DNA from: Thermoanaerobaculia bacterium
Lineage (GTDB): Bacteria; Acidobacteriota; Thermoanaerobaculia; Multivoradales; UBA5704
Assembly (NCBI GenBank): GCA_025937035.1
Contig: JAICSG010000272.1
Location: forward strand, 1 to 5,976
Length of the DNA stretch: 5,976 nucleotides
Direction of reading: 5' to 3'
Shown here: positions 1 to 5,976 of the stretch, in pieces
How positions within the stretch are numbered: position 1 is the stretch's first letter
Layout of the letters: each line of letters starts with the position of its first letter
Position numbers and translations under genes: made by a program
Notes under the pieces: model-generated
What the model was told of the DNA's origin: nothing
Seen by the model: only the letters and a program-made list of their open reading frames with translations
Databases searched by the model: none

Positions 1-39
1 AAGCCCCGCCCCTACGACAGCATCTCGCGGGCAGGCTTC
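1..39. other. Window edge downstream of the peptidase gene, possible imperfect hairpin
   Basis: This short stretch follows the peptidase stop codon (TAG on the minus strand, 40-42). AAGCC at 1-5 can pair with GGCTT at 34-38 and CCGC at 6-9 with GCGG at 27-30, with a three-base bulge and a 17-base loop. Read on the minus strand it sits where a terminator would be, but any T-run would lie beyond the window, so its role is open. Confidence 0.2.
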
Positions 40-2358
40 CTAAATCCGCACCTTCCGGCTCACCAGCGTCCCATCGCCATCCTGCAGGGCCGCCGACCAC
101 TTCGGCCGCGCCGCCGCCACGCCTTGAGCGGACGGGGGCAGGTCGTAGGTGCGGTCGTAGACGTACCAGTCGTTCGGCTCGGTGGAGTCGAGCACGATGT
201 CCAGGATGGCCCCTTCAGCGGGCAGGGTATGGTAGGTGATGGGCTGGAACCAGCGGGCGGGACGGCGCGGCGCTCCCGGCTTGGTCGGGCCGCCCAGCGG
301 CACCGGCTCGCCATCCACCTGGATGGAGGCCAGCCTCGCCTTCGGCGGGATCAGGACGGTCGCCGTCCGGGCGCCGCGCCCTGAGGTCAGGCGCAAGCGC
401 AGGTGGCGCTGCCCCCCGGTGACCGAATCCGCCAGCACCGCGAGCTCCGGCCCCGGCGCGCCCAGCGGGGGCACCGGCGCCACGAAGAGGCGGGCCATCG
501 GCGGCGACCAGGGGAAAGGCTGAGCCGGCGCCTTGCCGAACGCCGCCGCCTGGCGCATGGGAGGCGGGATCGGCGGCGCGCCGCGCAGCACCAGGCGGGT
601 CTCGCCGGACGCGGCGTCCTCCTGAGCCAGGATGGTCACGTCGTGGGGCGAGGCCGGCGAGAACGGCGGCGTCATCCGGGCCCACACCAGGCAGACGACC
701 GCCAGGGCCAGAGCGGTCAGCGGCAGCCAGCGCCGCGCCCACGGGCCCACCCCCGCCATCAGCGGGGTCAGCGAGCTCAGGATCACCCCGAGCAGGACGG
801 CGGTGACCAGCAGCCCGGTGAGCCCCAGCCCCAGATAGAGCAGGCCCAGGATCTCGAACCAGAGGAGCGCCGCCACGAAGGCCGGCAGGACCGCGGCGGC
901 CGTGCGGCCGGCCGGCGATCCTCCCAGGATCAGGCCGCAGACGCCCGCCACCAGCGCCGGCACCAGGATGAGATAGCTGATCCCCGGCAGGAAGATCCCG
1001 GCGAGCAGCCCGAAGACCGACCAGGAGATCCAGACGCCGGTCCAGAGCCCCGGCAGCCCCACCCGGCGCCCCATCAGACCCGCGAGACCCAGGCCCGCGC
1101 CGAGCGCGAGCAGCCAGAAGGTGGCGATGGCCGGCCCCGGGCTGGCGACCCAGGGGGCCGGGAACGCGCCGGCGATCAGGACCTGGAAGAGGATGGCGAG
1201 CAACAGCAGGAAGAGCAGCGCCGCGAGGCCCGCGCTCAGGCCCAGCACGAAGCCGGAGCCCCAGACCGGGAGGCCGCGCCGGCGCATGCGGAACGCCGCC
1301 GCGAGGACCAGCGCCAGCGCCAGCAGCCCGAGCAGCGGGGAGAGGCCCAGCGGCCAGCGCACCACCAGGGCGTGGAAGAGGTCGAAGAACACCGCCTTCC
1401 CCGGCGGCGGGCTCGCCAGGTCCCCCTCGGCCAGCCCGCGCACCGCCGCGAGGGCGTTCTCGCCGTGGTGCTGGAGGCTGGCGGCCGAGAGGTCCGCCAG
1501 GTTGTCGAGCGGCGAGTGGTACTGCAACGGCCGCTGGATGTAGGCGAAGTTCAGCCCGGGCATGCCGCGCCGCTTGAACACCGTGAGGTCGGTGTCGTTC
1601 GGCAGGTAGTTGTAGACGGTGGGGAACACCGAGTTGGTGAACGGATGGCCGGCCCGGGCGGCGAAATCGCCGATCATCCAGGCGTCCGGCCCGCTGGTCT
1701 CGAACAGCAGGCTGGGTCCGGCGGTGCCCCGGGCCTCCAGGTTGACGATGGCGCCCACCTCCGCCATCGCCGGGCTGTGCTCCAGGAACGCCTGGGCGCC
1801 CAGGAGCCCCATCTCCTCCCCCTCGTCGAGCAGGAGGAGGACGCCGTGGCGCAAGGGGGGACCGGCCTTGAGGGCCCGCGCGGCCTCCAGGATGGCCGCC
1901 ACGCCCGCCAGGTCGTCGCTGACGCCGGGACCGGCGGGCACCGAGTCGTAGTGGGCCAGCAGCAGCACCGACCTGCCCGGCTCCCGGCCGGGCAGGCGCG
2001 CCAGCACGTTGCTCACCCGGGCGCAGTTGCCGCTCCCCGAGCAGCCGAGGGCCTCCTGGATCTCCGGCGTCAGCCCCAGGGAGCGGAGCTGGGCGACGAT
2101 GCGCTCGCGCACCCGCGCCGCGGCCGGCGAGCCCACCGGATGGGGGGCGCCGTCGCCGACCAGATCGCGCAGCACCGCCTGCGCCCGTTCGGCGGAGAAC
2201 TCCGTGGCGGCAGCCGACGCCGGCTTCGCCGGCGGAGGGCCGCCCTGGATCGCCAGCAGCAGCGCGAGAGCGAACAGCACGAGGGCCGCGGCGAGCCCCC
2301 AACCCGCCGGCCGCTCCTCCGGTGCGACGACACCTCTGGACCCACCCTGGACCGCCAT
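40..2358 (-). CDS. M28-family membrane zinc metallopeptidase, ERMP1/Fxna/Pff1-like
   Basis: Predicted membrane-anchored zinc exopeptidase of 772 residues. The N-terminus has one hydrophobic segment (about 19-39), then an M28 catalytic domain (about 55-320) with all expected zinc and catalytic positions: HYD at H136, the GVSDD loop with bridging D148, the GEE pair E181/E182 (catalytic base and ligand), NLEARG with E208, and YHSPLDN with H281. The LPNDTD segment (252-257) before the last His is typical of the ERMP1/Fxna/Pff1 group. About eight further hydrophobic segments follow (about 339-562), then a soluble tail of about 210 residues, giving nine membrane spans as in ERMP1. With the N-terminus inside, catalytic domain and tail would be periplasmic; Cys106 and Cys112 could form a disulfide. 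The ATG at 2358 is chosen because a strong Shine-Dalgarno lies just before it; an in-frame GTG at 2385 would add nine residues and place that signal inside the gene. Family assignment is firm; substrate is unknown. Confidence 0.9.
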   Translation of the reverse strand: MAVQGGSRGVVAPEERPAGWGLAAALVLFALALLLAIQGGPPPAKPASAAATEFSAERAQAVLRDLVGDGAPHPVGSPAAARVRERIVAQLRSLGLTPEIQEALGCSGSGNCARVSNVLARLPGREPGRSVLLLAHYDSVPAGPGVSDDLAGVAAILEAARALKAGPPLRHGVLLLLDEGEEMGLLGAQAFLEHSPAMAEVGAIVNLEARGTAGPSLLFETSGPDAWMIGDFAARAGHPFTNSVFPTVYNYLPNDTDLTVFKRRGMPGLNFAYIQRPLQYHSPLDNLADLSAASLQHHGENALAAVRGLAEGDLASPPPGKAVFFDLFHALVVRWPLGLSPLLGLLALALVLAAAFRMRRRGLPVWGSGFVLGLSAGLAALLFLLLLAILFQVLIAGAFPAPWVASPGPAIATFWLLALGAGLGLAGLMGRRVGLPGLWTGVWISWSVFGLLAGIFLPGISYLILVPALVAGVCGLILGGSPAGRTAAAVLPAFVAALLWFEILGLLYLGLGLTGLLVTAVLLGVILSSLTPLMAGVGPWARRWLPLTALALAVVCLVWARMTPPFSPASPHDVTILAQEDAASGETRLVLRGAPPIPPPMRQAAAFGKAPAQPFPWSPPMARLFVAPVPPLGAPGPELAVLADSVTGGQRHLRLRLTSGRGARTATVLIPPKARLASIQVDGEPVPLGGPTKPGAPRRPARWFQPITYHTLPAEGAILDIVLDSTEPNDWYVYDRTYDLPPSAQGVAAARPKWSAALQDGDGTLVSRKVRI

Positions 2359-2362
2359 CGTG

Positions 2363-2371
2363 ACCTCCCTT
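2363..2371 (-). promoter_or_regulatory. Ribosome binding site of the M28 peptidase gene
   Basis: Read on the minus strand this is AAGGGAGGT, followed by four bases (CACG) and the ATG at 2358. It closely matches the anti-Shine-Dalgarno complement at good spacing and decides the start in favour of that ATG over the upstream GTG at 2385. Confidence 0.8.
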
Positions 2372-2388
2372 CGGCTTGACCGCACCGG

Positions 2389-2394
2389 ATTCTA
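2389..2394 (-). promoter_or_regulatory. Possible -10 box for the M28 peptidase gene
   Basis: The minus strand reads TAGAAT here, five of six matches to the sigma-70 -10 consensus, in one of the few AT-containing patches of the region. Transcription would start near 2382 and give a leader of about 24 nucleotides including the Shine-Dalgarno. No convincing -35 box lies 16-18 bases upstream, so this is only a candidate. Confidence 0.25.
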
Positions 2395-2416
2395 GACCAG
2401 ATCCATGGTGCGGGAC

Positions 2417-2460
2417 GGAGGGGCGGGCGGGACGCCCGTTGACGCCCACCCGCCCCCTCC
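2417..2460. repeat. GC-rich inverted repeat in the divergent peptidase/pilT intergenic region
   Basis: GGGGCGGG at 2420-2427 is perfectly complementary to CCCGCCCC at 2449-2456. After a one-base bulge (2457), GGA at 2417-2419 pairs with TCC at 2458-2460. The 21-base loop can form a small inner hairpin (GGG at 2429-2431 with CCC at 2435-2437). There is no T-run on either side, so it does not look like an intrinsic terminator. It would lie in the 5' leader of the first pilT-like gene, ending 19 bases before its ATG, or be an operator between divergent genes. In DNA this rich in G and C such pairing can arise by chance. Confidence 0.35.
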
Positions 2461-2479
2461 ACTACCCTCTCCTCAGCTC

Positions 2480-4027
2480 ATGTCGCAAACAGCGGAAGAT
2501 CTCCTGTTCGGGCGGATCGCCCTGCACTACAAGCTCGCCACGCGCGAGCAGGTGCTGGAGGCCACCCAGATCCAGACCAGCGAGGGGGGCCGGCGCCGCC
2601 TGGGCGAGATCCTGACCGAGCGCGGGGTCCTCACCCCCCGGCAGGTCGAGCAGATCCTCGCCGTCCAGCGCGACTACGTGGCCAAGCAGCAGGGCCAGGC
2701 ACCGGCGGCGCCAGCGGCCCCGGAGCCCTTGCAGCCCCAGGCCATGCCCTCCCTCACGGTCCAGGCGATGCCTTCCCTGACCGTGGCCGATCCGCCGCCG
2801 GTCGCTCCCGTGGCTCCCGCGCCGGCACGCCCGGTTCTCGTACCGCCGCCCGCGCCCGTGGCTCCCGCCGTGGCTCCAGCCCCCGGGCCGCCGCCCGCCG
2901 CCGCTCCGGCGCCCGCGTCCGGCGGCCGGCTGGAATTCGATCTGGAGGTCCCCCGGGCGCTCGACCGCCTCCTCAAGTACGCGCTGAGCGTCGGCGCCAG
3001 CGATCTCCACCTGCACAGCGGCGCGCCGCTGAAGATCCGCGTCAACGGCCGCATGAGCGACCTCAACGGCATGCCGACCCCGGCGCGCACGGCCGAGCGG
3101 ATGGTGGAGGAGATCCTCACCCCCGAGCAGAAGGAGGCCCTGCGCGAGCATGGGCAGGTGGACTTCGCCTACACCCTGGCCGGCCGGGGGCGCTTCCGCA
3201 GCAACGCCTACCGCCAGCAGCGGGGGGTCGACGCCGTCTTCCGGGTGATCCCGCCCAAGCCGCCGGCCCTGGAGGAGCTGGGGCTCCCCTCCTCGCTCGC
3301 CCGGCTGGCCAACTACCACCAGGGGATGGTCCTGCTCACCGGCCCCGCCGGCTGCGGCAAGTCCTCGACCCTCGCGGCGCTCCTCAACATCGTCAACGAG
3401 TCCCGGCACGACCACATCATCACCATCGAGGACCCGATCGAGTACATCCACCCCTCGAAGAAATGCGTGGTCAACCAGCGCCAGGTGGGCCCCCACACCG
3501 GCTCCTTCGCCCGCGCCCTGCGCGGCGCCCTGCGCGAGGACCCCGACGTGATCGCCATCGGCGAGCTGCGCGACCTGGAGACGATCTCGCTCGCCCTGAC
3601 CGCCGCGGAGACCGGCCACCTGGTGCTCGCCACTCTGCACACCAACAACGCTATCCGCACGGTCAACCGCATCCTGGGCGTGTTCCCGCCGAACCAGCAG
3701 GACCAGATCCGCACCATGGTCTCCGAGTCGCTGCGCGCCGTGGTCTCCCAGCGCCTGGTGGCGCGGGCCGACGGCAACGGCCGGGTGCCGGCGCTGGAGA
3801 TCCTGATGGCCAACAAGGCGGTGGGCAACCTGATCCGCGAGAACAAGACCTTCCAGATCAAGTCGGTGCTGCAGACCGGCGCCACCCACGGCATGTGTAT
3901 GCTCGACGCCTCGCTCGCCGAGCTGGTGAAGAACAAGGTGATCACCCGCGAGGAGGCGGCGCGCAACGCCGAGGACCCGCAGCGCTTCGGCGCCCCGGCC
4001 CCCGCCCCTGCCCCTGCCGCCTCCTGA
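2480..4027 (+). CDS. PilT-family type IV pilus ATPase with N-terminal MshEN-like domain
   Basis: Predicted cytoplasmic hexameric secretion-superfamily ATPase of the PilT (pilus retraction) type, 515 residues against about 345-380 for ordinary PilT. Residues 5-66 form an extra helical domain with two related motifs 31 residues apart; the second (RLGEILTERGVL..., 40-63) fits the MshEN pattern. A Pro/Ala-rich linker (about 73-149) follows, including a duplicated octapeptide (87-102). The PilT module (150-502) contains SDLHLHSG (174-181), Walker A GPAGCGKSS (288-296, K294), Asp box TIEDPIEY (315-322), Walker B DPDVIAIGELRD (354-365, catalytic E362), His box with H380 and H387, and the C-terminal motif AVGNLIRENKTFQI (447-460), close to the AIRNLIRE signature of retraction ATPases. 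Walker A departs from the usual GPTGSGKST but keeps GxxxxGKS. The tail is Ala/Pro-rich. The ATG at 2480 is chosen because the MshEN-like region starts there; an in-frame ATG at 2405 adds only low-complexity residues. Neither start has a clear Shine-Dalgarno. Probably co-transcribed with the next gene. Confidence 0.92.
   Translation: MSQTAEDLLFGRIALHYKLATREQVLEATQIQTSEGGRRRLGEILTERGVLTPRQVEQILAVQRDYVAKQQGQAPAAPAAPEPLQPQAMPSLTVQAMPSLTVADPPPVAPVAPAPARPVLVPPPAPVAPAVAPAPGPPPAAAPAPASGGRLEFDLEVPRALDRLLKYALSVGASDLHLHSGAPLKIRVNGRMSDLNGMPTPARTAERMVEEILTPEQKEALREHGQVDFAYTLAGRGRFRSNAYRQQRGVDAVFRVIPPKPPALEELGLPSSLARLANYHQGMVLLTGPAGCGKSSTLAALLNIVNESRHDHIITIEDPIEYIHPSKKCVVNQRQVGPHTGSFARALRGALREDPDVIAIGELRDLETISLALTAAETGHLVLATLHTNNAIRTVNRILGVFPPNQQDQIRTMVSESLRAVVSQRLVARADGNGRVPALEILMANKAVGNLIRENKTFQIKSVLQTGATHGMCMLDASLAELVKNKVITREEAARNAEDPQRFGAPAPAPAPAAS
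2738..2785 (+). repeat. Tandem 24-base coding repeat in the ATPase linker
   Basis: Two adjacent 24-base units (2738-2761 and 2762-2785) each encode QAMPSLTV, residues 87-94 and 95-102 of the first PilT-like protein. They differ at five bases (GCC/GCG, CCC/CCT, CTC/CTG, ACG/ACC, GTC/GTG), all synonymous third positions. It is the only non-Pro/Ala-dominated stretch of the linker. Confidence 0.85.
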
Positions 4028-4043
4028 GAAGAGCCGATCCGCC

Positions 4044-5101
<1,058 letters not shown>

Positions 5102-5111
<10 letters not shown>

Positions 5112-5125
5112 CTCACCCCTCCTCG
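5102..5125. other. Short hairpin spanning two convergent stop codons
   Basis: CGAGGAG at 5102-5108 is perfectly complementary to CTCCTCG at 5119-5125, leaving a 10-base loop that contains the TAG of the second pilT-like gene (5109-5111) and the TGA of the minus-strand thioesterase (5113-5115). Being symmetric, it could form in both transcripts. It has no T-run, so it is at most a weak or factor-assisted terminator. Confidence 0.35.
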
Positions 5126-5544
5126 CGCGGGTGGGCCTCCTCGATGCGGTCCGCGATCTCGGCCGGGATCGGGATCGCCTTGATGCCGGACGGATCGTTG
5201 AGCACGCAGCAGGCGCAGGTCATCTTGCCGCGCGCCAGCGTGGCGCCGTCGCGCAGGACCTCCAGGCCGTAGGTGAGCGAGCGGGTCCCCTTGCGCACCA
5301 CCCGTACGCGGATCTCCAGCTCGTCGCCGTAGCGGGCCGGCGACAGGTAGTCGCACGAGACCGCCACCCGCGGCCAGGCGATCTCCCGCCCCTCGGCGTC
5401 CCGCCAGTGCACCCCCGCCCCCGCCGCTTTCAGGAAGGAGTGCTCGGCGTTCTCCATGAAGACGAGAAAGCGCGAGAAATGGACGATGCCGCTCATGTCC
5501 GTGTCCACGTATTCGACCTTCCTGCGGATGCGGTGCTCGTGCAT
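5113..5544 (-). CDS. Acyl-CoA thioesterase, 4HBT hotdog family (YbgC/FadM-like)
   Basis: Predicted soluble single-hotdog thioesterase of 143 residues, the usual size for the 4-hydroxybenzoyl-CoA thioesterase/YbgC family, which hydrolyses acyl-CoA thioesters. The diagnostic N-terminal segment [15 protein letters not shown] (12-26) carries the putative catalytic D16 and H22, followed by ME (30-31) on the central helix. The segment [17 protein letters not shown] (62-78) and strands RGTR-like to KMTCACCV (about 84-114) complete the fold. Several Cys cluster near the last strand (110, 112, 113). The ATG at 5544 is backed by a strong purine-rich ribosome binding site. The gene converges on the second pilT-like gene with one base between stop codons and diverges from glpK with 66 bases between starts. 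Acyl substrate cannot be told from sequence; a Tol-Pal-type genomic setting that would argue for ybgC itself is absent, so no symbol is given. Confidence 0.9.
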   Translation of the reverse strand: MHEHRIRRKVEYVDTDMSGIVHFSRFLVFMENAEHSFLKAAGAGVHWRDAEGREIAWPRVAVSCDYLSPARYGDELEIRVRVVRKGTRSLTYGLEVLRDGATLARGKMTCACCVLNDPSGIKAIPIPAEIADRIEEAHPREEG

Positions 5545-5548
5545 AAGG

Positions 5549-5558
5549 CTCCCTCCCC
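5549..5558 (-). promoter_or_regulatory. Ribosome binding site of the thioesterase gene
   Basis: The minus strand reads GGGGAGGGAG here, four bases before the ATG at 5544. It is a good Shine-Dalgarno and supports that start. Confidence 0.7.
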
Positions 5559-5581
5559 TGGCGAATCGATCTGGCGAATCG
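5558..5581. repeat. Pair of 11-base direct repeats between thioesterase and glpK
   Basis: CTGGCGAATCG occurs at 5558-5568 and again at 5571-5581, a period of 13 bases, with AT between the copies. The pair lies in the 66-base divergent region, between the thioesterase ribosome binding site and a weak AT-rich patch (TATGGT, 5588-5593) that could be a poor -10 box for glpK. It could be a paired regulator site or a small local duplication. Confidence 0.4.
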
Positions 5582-5610
5582 GCCGCCTATGGTACTGCTA
5601 CTCTTCCCGC

Positions 5611-5976
5611 ATGCCGCACGTCCTCGCCCTCGACCAGGGGACCACCAGCTCCCGAGCCATCGTCTTCGACGACTCCGGCGCCCAGATCGCCGTCGCCCAG
5701 CGGGAATTCCGCCAGATCTTCCCCCGGCCCGGCTGGGTGGAGCACGACCCCGGAGAGATCTGGGAGTCGCAGCTCGCCGTGGCCCGCGAGGCCCTGGAGC
5801 GCGCCGGCCTCGCCGCCCGCGACCTCGCGGCGCTCGGCATCACCAACCAGCGGGAGACGGTGGTGGTCTGGGACCGCCGGACCGGCGAGCCGGTCGCCAA
5901 CGCCATCGTCTGGCAGGACCGCCGCACCGCCCCCCTCTGCGACCGCCTGAGGAGCGAGGGGCGCGAGCCCCTCTTC
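5611..5976 (+). CDS. glpK: Glycerol kinase, N-terminal part (runs off the window)
   Basis: Start of glycerol kinase, which phosphorylates glycerol with ATP to sn-glycerol 3-phosphate in the cytoplasm. The first 122 codons are open to the window edge; the family is about 500 residues, so roughly a quarter is seen. Signatures of the FGGY-family N-terminal domain are clear: [16 protein letters not shown] (5-20) with the conserved Asp at 8, [11 protein letters not shown] (41-51), GITNQRET (76-83) and IVWQDRRT (99-106). R81, E82 and W101 correspond to the glycerol-contacting Arg83, Glu84 and Trp103 of the E. coli enzyme, which separates it from other FGGY sugar kinases. The ATG at 5611 fits the usual short leader before DQGTTSS, and no other in-frame start lies nearby upstream. 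No Shine-Dalgarno is visible before it. It is divergent from the thioesterase; glpF or glpD, its common partners, are not in view. Confidence 0.93.
   Translation, partial: MPHVLALDQGTTSSRAIVFDDSGAQIAVAQREFRQIFPRPGWVEHDPGEIWESQLAVAREALERAGLAARDLAALGITNQRETVVVWDRRTGEPVANAIVWQDRRTAPLCDRLRSEGREPLF

Noticed and set aside
403..2379. Long plus-strand open frame (658 codons) antisense to the M28 peptidase gene
   Set aside because: Its product is Arg/Gln/Glu/Gly/Pro/Ala-rich with no recognisable domain, while the opposite strand encodes a complete enzyme. It is a by-product of extreme GC content and few stop codons.
2376..2381. TTGACC as a plus-strand -35 box for the pilT operon
   Set aside because: No -10-like hexamer at 16-18 bases downstream; the nearest TAGACC is only 11 bases away.
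2391..2396. TCTAGA palindrome in the divergent region
   Set aside because: A six-base palindrome is expected by chance and overlaps the candidate -10 box; nothing supports a specific role.
215..2449. Long minus-strand frame (744 codons) overlapping the peptidase in another frame
   Set aside because: Low-complexity Gly/Arg/Pro/Ala translation without motifs; a shadow of the real gene in the same DNA.
2405..2479. Upstream start (ATG at 2405) for the first ATPase
   Set aside because: The 25 extra residues are Gly/Pro-rich low complexity, overlap the inverted repeat, and there is no ribosome binding site; the conserved-looking domain begins at 2480. Not excluded outright.
5456..5950. Plus-strand frame (164 codons) across the thioesterase start and early glpK
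   Set aside because: It is antisense to the thioesterase and out of frame with glpK, whose signatures are clear in the frame starting at 5611.

Overview
This is a strongly GC-rich window with nearly all third codon positions G or C and very little non-coding DNA. It carries four complete genes and the start of a fifth. No rRNA, tRNA, CRISPR array, insertion sequence or phage gene was seen. Type IV pilus retraction-type ATPases and a membrane metallopeptidase whose catalytic domain is predicted to be outside the inner membrane suggest a Gram-negative bacterium. The high GC and tandem PilT paralogues would fit Acidobacteriota, Myxococcota or a similar lineage, but the window alone does not decide this.

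Layout: (1) a minus-strand gene (40-2358) encodes a large M28-family zinc metallopeptidase with one N-terminal and about eight C-terminal membrane segments, the architecture of eukaryotic ERMP1/Fxna and yeast Pff1. (2) A divergent intergenic region of about 120 bases holds a strong ribosome binding site and a possible -10 box for the peptidase, and a GC-rich inverted repeat. (3) Two plus-strand PilT-family ATPase genes (2480-4027 and 4044-5111) are 16 bases apart and probably form an operon. The first has an extra N-terminal domain whose two motif copies resemble the c-di-GMP-binding MshEN domain, then a long Pro/Ala linker, then a full PilT module. The second is a plain PilT of usual length. 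(4) A minus-strand hotdog-fold acyl-CoA thioesterase (5113-5544) converges on the second pilT with one base between the stop codons. (5) Divergent from it, the first 122 codons of glycerol kinase glpK (5611 to the window end) are present.

The two ATPases are the functional core. Both should be cytoplasmic hexameric motors acting at the base of a type IV pilus, probably in depolymerisation and twitching. Their motifs diverge in opposite ways: the first has an altered Walker A but keeps both His-box histidines and a near-canonical C-terminal AIRNLIRE-like motif, while the second has a textbook Walker A but an Ala in the His box and a divergent C-terminal motif. The best candidate for something new is the first: a retraction-type ATPase with a domain normally known from assembly ATPases, implying possible cyclic-di-GMP control of retraction. 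The flanking peptidase, thioesterase and glycerol kinase look like ordinary metabolic or housekeeping neighbours with no evident link to pili.
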